Positions 32,800-43,964 of a stretch of DNA of 64,000 nt are shown piece by piece (position 1 is the first letter of the stretch; every line of letters starts with the position of its first letter). The position numbers and the translations under genes are program-made. The notes beneath the pieces were generated by a model. It made no database searches. It was given only the letters and a program-made list of their open reading frames with translations, and was not told the origin of the DNA. The DNA is from Pseudocercospora fijiensis CIRAD86 (lineage: Eukaryota > Ascomycota > Dothideomycetes > Mycosphaerellales > Mycosphaerellaceae): assembly GCF_000340215.1 (NCBI RefSeq), contig NW_006921536.1, forward strand, positions 570,886-634,885, given 5' to 3'.

Positions 32800-33984
32800 T
32801 CCTTCTACGGTTATCGATTCCGAGAGAATGATTTGTTCTTTTGTAGTTGTACGTCATTCGCGAGATAGTCCTGCTTGGCTGTTACGTGTAGGCAAGGCGT
32901 GATGGAGTGTGATGAACAGGACGAATGTCAAGAAGGTGATGGAAGATGGCATTCTATACATGATTTACTTGTTGGAGGATCTAGTCCTGTGAGATCTTTC
33001 GGTTGGTCTGCCCTCCCTCGTCACTGGCCGATGGGATATCGGTACGGGCATCTCTCCACGCCCTATGGAAGCTGAAGGATGCTTAGTGTCGGATGCACAT
33101 TCCCAAAGTGGATGCTATCTTGTATCTTACAGATCTGCATGCAAACGTAAAGGTATTGTTATGTGCTCTGCTGGGCCTGCTCAAACGATGCCCCGACTTC
33201 ATGCTAGAGTGGGCAGTCATAGCCTCCTCAATTACCTGTTTGGGCAAAAATAAACAGGCCACCCGGAGACAGAAGGCGGATGACGGCTCCAGTAGGCTTT
33301 CTAGCCCAGCGTTGTCAAAAGAAGGATCACTGCGCGAGATAGCGAAGTCTCGGATCTCTCGCCGCCCTGCGGATTCTATTGTGAAAGTCTCTAGCATGTC
33401 ACTACGCACTTGTGATAGTGATCGATGCAGATAATGTTGAGCGAGAGCCGCTCAGTATCGTCAAAAAAAGAGGAGCAGAACTCGTTGTTCCAATGTATAG
33501 CCTCGAGAGCCGTTAGGTGCAAAGAAGCAGATTCTGCCAACATCCGTATGCATCCACGTTGAGCCCGATATTGAAGAGTCGCATGTGCGATTCCGACGTA
33601 CAGGCCACAGAGTCTCGAGATCAAACGAAGCAGAGTCTGCGGATTTCCATATGTGTAGACAGCTGAGATAGATCGAAATGCTAGTACCGGAGGTGTTCGA
33701 GCGTAGGACGCAAATTAACGTCAGAACCCGGTTGCCAGAGGAGTCCTGTGATTTGAGAAAGCACGTCTGCTTCGAGAATCCAGTCCTGCCATTGACTAGC
33801 TTTCACTTAGACGTACGATTAAGCTTGCGATGGAACACGTGGCTCGTGCCTTCCCATGAATCGCTCCTTGCACCTGAAGCTTGGCTGTATGACCTCACCT
33901 TTCGCAGCTCGCTGTCGTGGTCTGACATGTTTTCTGGCATCATTCGTAACATCGTGTTATTTACTGTATGTGCATTGTAGCCAT
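32800..33984. other. Intergenic region between permease and Derlin
   Basis: This is 1.2 kb of ordinary composition. Several open frames of 60-113 codons overlap on both strands but none shows a domain or consistent codon use. It probably carries the permease promoter and the Derlin 3' end. Confidence 0.35.
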
Positions 33985-34842
33985 TTACCTCATGTCTGGT
34001 ACTGCTGGTGCCGCAATGTCTCTATTAAGCGCTGCAGGGTGCACCTCGCTGTCAGGTGCTGGGTTCGCGTCTCGCTCAAATAGCCTGATCCAGAACTGGG
34101 GTGGGTCCAAAGGCCGCGAGCCGTTGTGCGCTGTTGGGTAAATGTCGTTGAAGAAGTACCACACTACCTTCCGTTAGTGATGACCAAAGCACTGCGAGGC
34201 ATTGTGTCCTTACCGTGTCCAACAGCAATTCCACATAGCTCGTCCTTAGGCCAGTGTCCGTGAAGTACCACATTGAACGCAACAAGCACCCATGGTAGCC
34301 ATGGAGCCTTGAATGTGAGCAGTCCAAGAAAGCTTAGCCTCGTGTCTGGGTTTCTCCTCGACCAGATGTACACCAATGTGCTGCTGAGGGTCGTGCCCAG
34401 GAAGGCTTGGCTGAAGAGTGGGGCAATGGCCAGCAGTGTGACTGAGGTGTATGCGAGTAGCCAGCTGAAATGTGCGACTGAGGCGGCTGACTCTTCAAGC
34501 ATGCGCGCATAGCGCTGGATGAAGAATATGTGGAAGAGGAGGTTGAGGGAGAGCGGACCGAAATAGATAAATGTCGTCGCTAATCGCCAGAACTGTGCAA
34601 GCTGTTAGCAAGCGTTCGTGCTGAATCTCCCGGCCTGATGCGCATACCTGTTGCTTGTGGAAGACTGCGCGGAAGCTGTAGAAGAGCTGGAAAGGTGTCA
34701 AAACCTGACACTGTACCAAGATTCCTGTTATGACTGTCGCTGATGTCCACAATCTTGTGCAAATGGGCATCTCGAAGAACCACTGCTCCAAAGGTAGTCC
34801 TCCAAGCGCGCCATCGCCTCCACCGTTCACCACTGCCGCCAT
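33985..34842 (-). CDS. DER1: Derlin (ER-associated degradation membrane protein)
   Basis: Exons 34842-34648, 34592-34214 and 34163-33985 give 250 residues. Introns are 55 and 50 bp. Derlins are rhomboid-like pseudoproteases of the ER membrane that help pull misfolded proteins out for degradation. Visible family marks are the N-terminal PLEQWFFEMPICTRLWTSA, then FWRLATTFIYFGPLSLNLLF after the first intron, SRRNPDTRLSFLGLLTFKAPWLPWVL (shortened WR motif region) and VWYFFNDIYPTAHNG near the end. The catalytic Ser/His of active rhomboids are absent, as expected. An in-frame ATG 135 bp upstream is probably in the leader, since the family starts near the chosen Met. The gene is divergent from the CENP-A gene. 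Confidence 0.93.
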
Positions 34843-35411
34843 GTCGTTGGATCGTATGTCGTTGGATCGTATGTCGTGGTGCCGATGAAGGATGAGGTGT
34901 ATGGAGATCAACTTATGTGGGGGAGGTTGAGAGTTGTGTTTGTGTGGTAAGCGCAGGTCGATCTTTTCCTTTGACACTTGTTAACACATGCCGGAAGTGA
35001 GAGCCAACAAGCCAACAAGCCGATGTCGCCCCCACATCTCGGTCGCATGCGGCTCTGTAGCTAAGTTCACTAGCGTGCATTCCATGAGCCAGGGTCGTGT
35101 GGCTGGGAAGCTGGCTGGGAAGCTGGGCAAAACAACAAGACTTTCGGACCAGACGAAGACTGCGCGCCCCAAAGCGTACACATCTTTCACGACCTCGAAA
35201 TCGATTTTCAACGAGTACGCGCGGACAAGCAGCTGCGTCTTCCTTGTCACACCGCGTTTCACCAAAGTGCATCGCAAAAAGCGGATGCGACACGCGACGC
35301 GACTGAAGCCTCAGCACCGGCATTGAGTAGGAGGGAGCGGAGCATCGGAGCGGAACGACACTGCAACAGCGAAAGTGTGGCATTGGGACACGCATATTCA
35401 GATCTTAGAAC
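34843..35411. promoter_or_regulatory. Shared intergenic promoter region of Derlin and CENP-A
   Basis: 569 bp separate two divergent starts. The Derlin-proximal end has a short tandem copy (GTTGGATCGTATGTC twice, about 34844-34872), and two copies of GGGAAGCTGGCT-like sequence lie near 35105-35125. No TATA box is convincing. Two open frames here of up to 112 codons are not supported. Confidence 0.4.
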
Positions 35412-35934
<523 letters not shown>

Positions 35935-36452
35935 TAGCATGCGCATCGTGCTGAATTAGAGCTGTTGGTGTGCATGTCGGAATCATTGTGCTAAGCGAGG
36001 CGTCTGGCGAACATTGTTTGGGCTTGGAATGTTGCAATACCCGATGAGAGGACAAGAGAGAGTAGCACAGCACGATAGCGTGAGGAACGGGAAACTCGAT
36101 TCTGGATTCACTGTCCAAATTGCACCCGTCTCGGTATCGTACTCGTTTCGTGATCGCGATTACTTGCTCCCCAAAACAATTGAAGTAAACAACATCTGAT
36201 CGCAAGCGGAATCGCGTCGCGCGTGAACAGCTCTCGAGCTCTGTCGGGCTTGGCTTGAATGACGTCGGGCTTGCAGCCGGTGAACATCTTCTCGCATTTG
36301 CACGCCCATCTCTGCCTACACTGCTCGGACTATTGCCTGCTGTATTTGGGAACGCCCGACGACCGTTTGCAAGATGAGATAGACCTCCGGTGACAACACG
36401 CAGCTCCTACCACCTCAGCAAACGGCCAAGTGGCACCACTCCGGAAGACAGT
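35935..36452. other. Intergenic region between CENP-A and ALE1
   Basis: These 518 bp lie between tandem genes. They contain the CENP-A 3' end and the presumed ALE1 promoter. No supported frame or clear motif was found. Confidence 0.35.
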
Positions 36453-38350
36453 ATGCTGCCATATCTCAACTACCGTAGGGGAGAAGCCTTGTCACGCAAG
36501 CAAGCAGCAGCTTATTGACATTTTCGCAGCATTTGAATATGTCGCAGGAAAGATAGGCGCCTCGACAGACGAGTGTCGGTCTCTCAAAACAGCCTGGAGC
36601 ATGCCATGAACATTCACTGATGCGGCACAGTCAAACTCATATGCTCCTTCCTGATATCATACCCACTCGCGGCAGTGCTCAAACGACTGCCAGATGACAA
36701 GCCATACATACGGAATCTCTTCAACATCTCGTCAGTTCTCCTCCCCACGATAGGATCGTAGTGCTAACTTCCTTCAGCGTCGCGCTTTTTTACCTAGTTG
36801 GGCTCTTTGACCTTTGGGGTGGACTTGTAGTTGTCCTCTTCGATGCCATCGGTACATACCTGATCGCTGCCTATATCGAAGGCCCATATATGCCATGGCT
36901 TGGCTTTGTGTTCCTTATGGGCCACATGTCCGTTAGCCACATCTACCGCATGATCGCAGACAGCCCGAGCTCCGTGGACATCACTGGAGCCCAGATGGTC
37001 ATGGTCATGAAGTTATCTGCCTTCTGCTGGAATGTCTGGGATGGCAAGCAAAAAGACTCCGACCTTAACGATGTCCAAAAGGAGCGCGCCATCAAGAAAC
37101 TACCAGATCCGCTGAGCTATGCCGGCTTTGTCGCTTTCTTCCCATCACTCTTTGCCGGTCCTGCTTTCGACTATGTCGACTACGAGCGATGGGTCACGAC
37201 AACTATGTTCGATCTACCGCCCGGAATGGATCCTGCAAAAGCACCCCCGACACGCAAGAAGCGCAAGATTCCACGCAGTGCGACACCGGCCATGTTCAAG
37301 CTCGTGACTGGAGTCATCTGGATTGTAGCCTTCCTCCAGTTCTGGGGCTCATTTGGACCAGAAGTGCTGCTGGACGACCACTTCAAAGACAGGAACTTCT
37401 TCATGCGTGTCTTCTACCTATACATGATGAACTTCGTCCAGCGCATGAAATATTATGGAGTCTGGACCCTGACTGAAGGCGCTTGTATTCTGGCTGGCAT
37501 CGGTTTTAAGGGAATCGATCCAAAGACAGGCAAGGCTGATTGGGGCAGGCTCACCAATATCAAGCCACTGGGTGTTGAGTTGGCACAGAACACTCATGCT
37601 TATCTTGGCAATTGGAACATCAATACCAACCACTGGTTGAGGAACTACATCTACCTCCGAGTCACTCCCAAAGGCAAGAAGCCAGGCTTCCGAGCAAGTA
37701 TGGCCACGTTTGTCACTAGCGCCTTTTGGCATGGCTTCGCACCTGGATACTACCTGACATTCGTCCTGGCAAGCTTTGTGCAGAATGTTGCGAAGAGTGA
37801 GTTTCCTTCTAGACCTACTACTTCATACGCTAACGCATCTTCAGACGCTCGTCGCCTACTACGTCCGTTCTTCATGACACCAGATGGCTCGAAACCGACC
37901 AAGTACAAGCCCTACTACGACTTCTTCACCTGGGTAGTAACACAGCTCGCATTCTCCTTCGTCACCACACCCTTCATACTTCTCACCATACACGACAGCT
38001 TGCTAGCCTGGGGCCGCGTTTACTTTTACTGCGTCATCGGCGTTGCTCTTTGCAGCGGATTCTTGGTCACGCCAGGTAAGACGTGGCTTGCAAGAAAGGT
38101 CAAGGCCAGAAGCACACGGCCTGAACTCAAGAAAACCGATAGTATGGAAAGCTTGCAAGGAGCGACGTTGGGCGTGCCATCAGAGCCTGGCAAAGAATTT
38201 GATGAAATGGTTGATGAGATTGTGGAAGAGGTCAAGAAGCGGAAGGGAAGCCAGTCACTGCCGGATGCTGCTGAGCTGAGGCAAAGAGTGGCCGCGGCCT
38301 TGGAGAGGAAGACGGAAGATGTCAAAGAAGGTGCAAAGAAAGAGTTGTGA
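36453..38350 (+). CDS. ALE1: Lysophospholipid acyltransferase, MBOAT family (Ale1-like)
   Basis: Exons 36453-36474, 36530-36574, 36631-36730, 36778-37796 and 37845-38350 give 563 residues. The enzyme re-acylates lysophospholipids with acyl-CoA in the ER membrane (Lands cycle). The first exons are tiny: MLPYLNY, then PFEYVAGKIGASTDE, then the first membrane segment FKLICSFLISYPLAAVLKR, matching Ale1/LPCAT N-termini. MBOAT marks include the conserved Asn in NHWLRNYIYLR and the catalytic His in SAFWHGFAPGYYLTF. The C-terminal tail is Lys/Glu-rich and cytosolic. Intron 2 uses a weak GTCGGT donor, and intron 4 (48 bp) has no stop in frame. A longer reading from an internal ATG at 36761 would start inside an intron. 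Confidence 0.93.
37797..37844 (+). other. 48-bp in-frame intron in the acyltransferase gene
   Basis: GTGAGT donor, GCTAAC branch-like site and TCAG acceptor. Removal gives QNVAKNARRLLRPFF, as in relatives. Because it is 48 bp long with no stop, retention would add 16 residues without breaking the frame. Confidence 0.8.
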
Positions 38351-38604
38351 TGTACAATGCGTGTTTGCGAACCGCCCGCCCACTCACTCTCGTAGAGATC
38401 GAGAACAACAATTCGAGAAGCTATATGAGCGGTACAGATAGACATCTCCAGCCACTCCGAAGCATTATTGAAACCGTAGTCAGCGCCTTGCTAACAGCAC
38501 ATTTGAGCACCATAGCAGAGCGCCAAAGTAGGCACCACGACCAATAGTGGACACCAAAGGTGACACAAATGACATTGAAGAAGAAGAGCTACCGACAAGA
38601 AAGA
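38351..38604. other. Convergent intergenic region
   Basis: These 254 bp lie between the stop codons of the acyltransferase and a methyltransferase. No gene is seen. Confidence 0.4.
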
Positions 38605-39477
38605 CTACACCTGATCGTCCAGAGGCTTTCGCGCCGTCACACAATGCATCGTCCACCAAGTATAAGCACCATCATGAATCTCCTGGACAGCCTTCTCATA
38701 AATTTCATCAACAGCAGCCTGCTCCTCTTCCCCCATCCCCCGTTGTCTTAAGAACCGCTGAATAATCTGATAAACAGCCTGCACAGAGACTAAATTCGTC
38801 TCCTTCCGATTCTCCGCCACCCGATCCGAGGCAAAAACATCTTCTTGCACATCGATAAACCCACTTTCCTGCACGGTGTTCTTCAGTCCTGGAGAGATAC
38901 AATTTGCCAGAAGTTTACCTTCCGAAGCCTCGAAATCTAGCATCATCTGGAATAGCTTTTTGAGATGGCACGTCGAGTTGCCAGGTGCGCTCTGCAGGTA
39001 TTCGAAATGTCCGAATCTGGACTCCAGCCATTGGACGTGCCCCCCGGGTTTTAGAAGACGGAGGAGATTTTGCGCTACGATTTGCCATTCGTGGGATTTT
39101 AGAGCGGCGATTAGGTAGCGGATGTGGACGACGTCGAAGGCTTGGAGGAATTTTTCTGGGATGGGTTCGAGGATGTTCAAGATTTCGAAGTTGCAGTGTG
39201 ATTGCTGGTCTGGTGGTGGGAATTGGGCGTTGGAAAGGTCTAGGCCGGTGAAGGACCAGGTCTCGGGGGCTTTTGCAGAGAGGTCTCGCATCCAGATTCC
39301 GGTTCCTGTGGCGACATCTGCGATGCGTGCGTTTTCTGGTGAGGCTTGTTCGATGCGAGGGTGGAGGATGAATCCTAGGTTCTGGATGATTAATCTATGC
39401 TGCTGTTCTAGACGCGCGCTTTCGATCTCGTTGCGCGGTAAGGAGTATTTGTCTATGAAATCGCTTGGCTTCGTCAT
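38605..39477 (-). CDS. Class I SAM-dependent methyltransferase
   Basis: Single-exon 290-residue protein. Motif I is ADVATGTGIWMRDL, motif II FTGLDLSNAQFPP, then NILEPIPEKFLQAFDVVHIRYL (motif IV region) and LKPGGHVQWLE. These features are shared by the fungal UMTA/Methyltransf_25-like group often found in secondary-metabolite or stress clusters. The N-terminal NEIESARLEQQHRLI helix is also typical. The substrate is unknown. It is only distantly similar to the LaeA-like protein at 23662-25112, so the two are not recent duplicates. It is divergent from RPL4. Confidence 0.85.
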   Translation of the reverse strand: MTKPSDFIDKYSLPRNEIESARLEQQHRLIIQNLGFILHPRIEQASPENARIADVATGTGIWMRDLSAKAPETWSFTGLDLSNAQFPPPDQQSHCNFEILNILEPIPEKFLQAFDVVHIRYLIAALKSHEWQIVAQNLLRLLKPGGHVQWLESRFGHFEYLQSAPGNSTCHLKKLFQMMLDFEASEGKLLANCISPGLKNTVQESGFIDVQEDVFASDRVAENRKETNLVSVQAVYQIIQRFLRQRGMGEEEQAAVDEIYEKAVQEIHDGAYTWWTMHCVTARKPLDDQV

Positions 39478-40149
39478 GTTGGTGGAGTGTGATCGTGAAA
39501 TGTCGCAGGTGGAGTTGCTTCGACGGGCTCATATAAATGCGTCTGGCAGATAACGGGCATTGGGGAAGCTCAAAGTCAATTCGGATCTTGCAAGTCATGG
39601 TCAAGGGTGTGATTTGCTGAAACGGCAGTGACGGCAGTGAGTGAACAACAGCCGGCCGCGTGCGGATGGTATAGAAAGCGGTATTAGTAAGACTCCGGCC
39701 TGACGGAAGAGATGAGAGTTCAGTGGCTTCGGCAAGGTGCCCTACGATCAGATGCACTCGCCTTGTGATGAGCAGGTAGGCTGGAAGTATCTTTAGGACA
39801 GCGCCAACGTTTAGGACAGCGAGCGCGGAATGTAGGACAGCGCCAACGAAACTGTGCTACGAAAACGGTTCGCTGAGCCTGTCAGTGTCAGTTGGAGGGC
39901 GTCCACTGTACATGTACTCAAGTCAAGACTGCAAATTGAGAACACTTCGTCACACTCATGCCGTGAGAGAAGTCCGACCGTCCTCGGCTGCCAGATTGAG
40001 TTCTCGCTTGTCGGCAAATCCTTTCGCCGACCACTGTCTTGGCACGCTGCAAATTGTCAAGTGCGATTCGTCTCCGACGTCGAATTCGAACTCCAGCAGT
40101 TGGCGACGAGCAACACTCCACGACGCTGCATACTAACACCACAGCAAAA
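39478..40149. promoter_or_regulatory. Divergent promoter region, methyltransferase / RPL4
   Basis: This region is 672 bp. Three copies of TAGGACAGCG lie at 39794, 39812 and 39833, the first and third extended to TAGGACAGCGCCAACG. They may be regulatory elements of the ribosomal protein gene or chance. The RPL4 leader runs to the ATG at 40150. Confidence 0.4.
39794..39848. repeat. Three copies of TAGGACAGCG in a promoter region
   Basis: Copies at 39794-39809 and 39833-39848 are identical over 16 bp. The middle copy (39812-39821) shares the first 10 bp. Confidence 0.8.
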
Positions 40150-41414
40150 ATGTCGTCTCGCCCAACCGTCACGATCATCGGTGCCGATGGTGCTCCATCC
40201 AAGGACACCCACCCGCTCCCAAATGTCTTCAAGGCGCCAATCCGCCCAGACATTGTCCAGTACGAATTACACCTCCGCGAGCATGAAGGAATTGAGGGCA
40301 AGGACTAATGGAACAACAGGCAGGTGCACACCGGCATGGCCAAGAACAAGCGCCAGCCATACGCCGTGAGCGAGAAGGCCGGTCACCAGACCTCTGCTGA
40401 GTCTTGGGGAACTGGTACGTACAGAGATGGAGAAAAGAGATGAAACATGGCATTGGAACATGGAGAATCTTACACCAACATACATACTAACAGCGCTTCC
40501 CAGGTCGCGCTGTTGCCCGTATCCCCCGCGTCTCTGGTGGTGGTACTCACCGCGCTGGTCAAGCTGCCTTTGGTAACATGTGCCGTTCTGGTCGCATGTT
40601 CGCACCAACCAAGGTCTGGCGCAAGTGGCACCAGAAGATCAACCTTGGCCAGAAGCGATTCGCAACTGCTTCCGCCATCGCCGCATCCTCCAGCGCTGCC
40701 CTCCTCCTCGCCCGTGGCCACAAGATCAACGAGGTTCCAGAGGTTCCACTCGTCATCTCCTCGACCGCTTTCTCCAACGCCGCCGTGAAGAAGACCTCCG
40801 CTGCTCTCGCTCTCCTCAAGGCTGCTGGTGCCGGTCCAGATCTTGAGAAGGTCAAGGCCTCCCGCAAGCTCCGCGCAGGAAAGGGCAAGCTGAGGAACCG
40901 CCGCCACACTCAGCGCCGTGGGCCTCTCGTTATCTACGAGCCAGAGAAGGATGGCCGTGAGCTTGTCACCGCTTTCCGCAACATCCCAGGTGTTGAGACC
41001 TGCCCAGTCTACGCTCTGAACCTCCTCCAGCTCGCACCAGGTGGTCACCTCGGCCGTTTCGTCATCTGGACCTCCTCCGCTTTCGCCGCCCTCGACACCG
41101 TCTACGGCAGCACGACCGAGCCATCCGGCCTCAAGCGCGACTTCCTTCTCCCATCCAACGTGGTCGCTCAGCCAGATATTGCCAAGCTCATCAACAGCAG
41201 CGAAGTCCAGAGCGTGCTCCGCCCAGTCAAGGGCTCTGCCATCACCAAGCGCACCGTTGTGCAGAAGAAGAACCCACTCCACAACAAGCAAGTCTTGCTC
41301 CGCCTCAACCCATACGCCAAGGCATATGCATCGCAGGGTCTTGGTCACGTCAAATCGACCGACAAGCCGATTGCCAAGGACAAGGCGTACGAGGCTACTC
41401 TCCACGAGAACTAA
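40150..41414 (+). CDS. RPL4: 60S ribosomal protein L4 (uL4)
   Basis: Exons 40150-40259, 40320-40414 and 40504-41414 give 371 residues. uL4 lines the peptide exit tunnel of the large subunit. The first exon encodes [14 protein letters not shown] to APIRPDIVQ. The second begins [21 protein letters not shown], and the third has [52 protein letters not shown] and the conserved NNKQ-type ending [18 protein letters not shown]. Introns are 60 bp (GTACGA...ACAG with a GACTAAT branch site) and 89 bp (GTACGT...CCAG with ACTAAC). Codon use is strongly biased towards C-ending codons, as expected for a highly expressed gene. Confidence 0.97.
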
Positions 41415-42858
41415 GCGTTTGTTTGTTGTATGAAAGGTTTTCTGGGAGCGGGAACACAGCTGAAGCATCCATGAGAGCTGTACGGCGTTCATATCATCGA
41501 ATCAAAGATGATTTACATTGCCTATATGATTCATGACACTCGTAATATCCTGTTCATCATTTCGGACTTCTCGCTTGACTTTCATGACTGTTATCATCTC
41601 GAATTCAGTGCTCTGCCTGCCTCCAAATGCTCTTGTTCCGCAACATCGTATCTTCCGAATTTGACCACATCAATGATCAGCTAACCGCTTTTTTTCAGAG
41701 CCTCTTCACTGAAACACGAGTCGTTTGACGATAGAGCAAAAATACCGTCAAGACGAACTCCAGCTTCAAAAAGTTTTGAAAATTTTCTTAATCCAAGGGT
41801 ATCCTTATGCTGTGGTCTTTGCATCTCTGGTATCGTCTTCCTCGGGCAGAATCTTATGAATATCGATCAAGCGTGCGTGGGCACATACCAATGGATTAAG
41901 CCTTTCTTCCCTCGCCTCGCTATATGCATTCCAAGAGATCTCCAAAATTCGGGATTTTCTATTAGCGACGAACGCGATTCAAATCAGCCGTGTGTTTACC
42001 TTATGGTTTTTGCGGGTGGGTATGATGATGATGATGATGATGAGAGGGAGATGGGTTTTTTTTCGTATAGAATTCTAGGAGGAAAGAGTTGGTGGTTCTT
42101 TTATAATCGCGTACATTATATGCTTTGGTATTAGTTACAGATTTCGCTGCTGCTACGTGGGATTTTTTTTGAACGATTCGGGAGATGTTATATTAACATG
42201 TTGGAAGGTAGGAAGGAAGGATGAAAGATGATTCCATTGGGAAGGTTTTTGATGGAAGATGATAGTCGTCGCCGGGCTTTTGGTTTGGCAGTGCGGACTC
42301 CGTTCTAGAAAGTCTGTACGGAGGGGAGAGGTGGGGAGTTTGATAAGATGTCAATCGGTATGGTAGTGGTGGCATAGTGATACTGATCTCCACATATAGG
42401 GTGTCGGATCGTGCCAACCAATGCCTCCCGATAATCATTTCACAGTGTTGGAGATGACTGCAGTTAATCTTCCTTCAACGAGTATGCGAGAAAGAAGCAC
42501 CTTCTCGAATGCACGAGACACTCTATAATCAAGGAAGGACAAAGACTAAAGTCGGCACAGAACGACGGCATTCACGCCTCAGGCCACAGATTACCAAGAC
42601 ATTCAACGACCTCCTGCAGTTTCGGGAAGTGATCGACTTCAACCACGCCCCGGACATGAGCCCGTGCCAATCATGATCTGGAATTTCGTATAGCAGACAC
42701 AATGCACAATTTTCCTATTTGGGACAAGTACTGTAGCATTGGGAGGACTTCTGGGAGAAAGGATATATATATGTCGTCGTTGTCATGTCTAGAAGAATCA
42801 GAAAAGAACAACATCAACCAAACACCACAACCACAATCAACATCCAAACCACCCACCA
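41415..42858. other. Intergenic region between RPL4 and the NmrA-like gene
   Basis: These 1.44 kb contain a (GAT)7-like microsatellite at about 42021-42043 and T-rich 3'-end type sequence after RPL4. Open frames of 60-90 codons here have no domain. The last 150 bp before the next start are A/C-rich, as in fungal leaders. Confidence 0.4.
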
Positions 42859-43884
42859 ATGTCTTCACCATCCACCCAACCCTCCACCCCAACCCCCTTC
42901 CTCCTCACAGGAATAACAGGCGGCCTCGGGCACAAAATCCTCACCTCAATGCTCCACACCCACCACATCCCTCCCACCTCCATAATCGCCACATCCCGAC
43001 ACAACGACACCCTCACCACCCAAACCTTCGAATCCCAAAACCTTCTCTTCCGCCACGCAGATTACACCTCCCCCTCAACTCTCACATCCGCATTCCAAAA
43101 CGTGCAAAATCTACTTTTCGTATCGTCGTCAGAACGAGATTCCACGAAAAGGATTGCCGAACATAGAAATGTGATCGACGCAGCGAAGAAAGCAGACGTG
43201 AAGAGGGTGTGGTATGTGAGTTTGGGGTTTGGGGGGTGGGGGGATGGGAGTAAGATAAAATTTCAACACGCGCATTATGAGACGGAGAAGATGTTGCGGA
43301 ATTCGGGGTTGGAGTTTGTGAGTTTGAGGGCGGGGGTGTATGCTGATGCGTTTCCGTTGTTTTTGAACTGGTATCCGGAGAGTGAGGAGGTTTTGATGCC
43401 GAACATTCAACCTGCGGTTGAGGAGGGGAGGATTGCGTTTACGTCGCGAGAGGAGTTGGGGGAGGTGATTGCGAAGGTTCTTGTGGAGGGGTTGGGGGGG
43501 ATTCAACCGAGGGGGGAGAGGAGGATTGTTTTGTTGACGGCGATGAGGACGTATAGTCTTTTGGAGATTGTGGAGGTGATTGGTGAGGTGAGAGGGAGGA
43601 GGGTGAAGGTTAGGTATTTGGAGCCGGAAGAGTGGATTCGGGAGTCGGCGAAGGGGGATATTGGAGGGAAGTCAGAAGCCTGGTTTCAGGCGAGGTTGGT
43701 TTTCTTTCAGGGGATTTGTAATGGTGATGCTGAGGTTACGGATTCTGCTATGATGACTTTGTTGGGGAGGGAGCCGGAGACTGGCGTGCAGACTGTGAAG
43801 AGGTTGTTGAAGCAGAATCCGGAGTACAGATGGCACCAGAACCATGTTGGGGCCAGCTATGAGAAGTATTTCGCTGGCAAGTAG
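42859..43884 (+). CDS. NmrA-like NAD(P)-binding oxidoreductase
   Basis: Single exon, 341 residues. The Rossmann entry FLLTGITGGLGHKILTSM (GxxGxxG) is at residues 14-31. The family's second strand (IIATSRHND), an ADYTSPSTL segment like the NmrA/QorB D-Y motif, NLLFVSSSERD and the helix-4 region VWYVSLGFGGWG then follow. It belongs to the atypical short-chain dehydrogenases that reduce quinones or act as redox-sensing regulators. The substrate is unknown. An odd feature is the change of base use within the gene: the first third is C-rich at third positions, the rest strongly G-rich. Confidence 0.83.
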   Translation: MSSPSTQPSTPTPFLLTGITGGLGHKILTSMLHTHHIPPTSIIATSRHNDTLTTQTFESQNLLFRHADYTSPSTLTSAFQNVQNLLFVSSSERDSTKRIAEHRNVIDAAKKADVKRVWYVSLGFGGWGDGSKIKFQHAHYETEKMLRNSGLEFVSLRAGVYADAFPLFLNWYPESEEVLMPNIQPAVEEGRIAFTSREELGEVIAKVLVEGLGGIQPRGERRIVLLTAMRTYSLLEIVEVIGEVRGRRVKVRYLEPEEWIRESAKGDIGGKSEAWFQARLVFFQGICNGDAEVTDSAMMTLLGREPETGVQTVKRLLKQNPEYRWHQNHVGASYEKYFAGK

Positions 43885-43964
43885 TGTTTCGGGTAGATAT
43901 GCGATGATTTGATTTCTATTCGCCTGCAACTTCAATAATTCCGAATCCGCTTATTCGCAATCTT

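Noticed and set aside
33093..33434. 113-codon ORF between permease and Derlin
   Set aside because: There is no domain, overlapping frames on both strands are of similar length, and no splice-site support was found.
36761..36777. ALE1 start at the ATG 36761
   Set aside because: It lies in intron 3; upstream exons supply the conserved N-terminus starting MLPYLNY.
40470..41492. 340-codon minus-strand ORF antisense to RPL4
   Set aside because: It is a shadow of the strongly codon-biased RPL4 gene; its Glu/Leu/Val-rich translation is what antisense of such genes gives.
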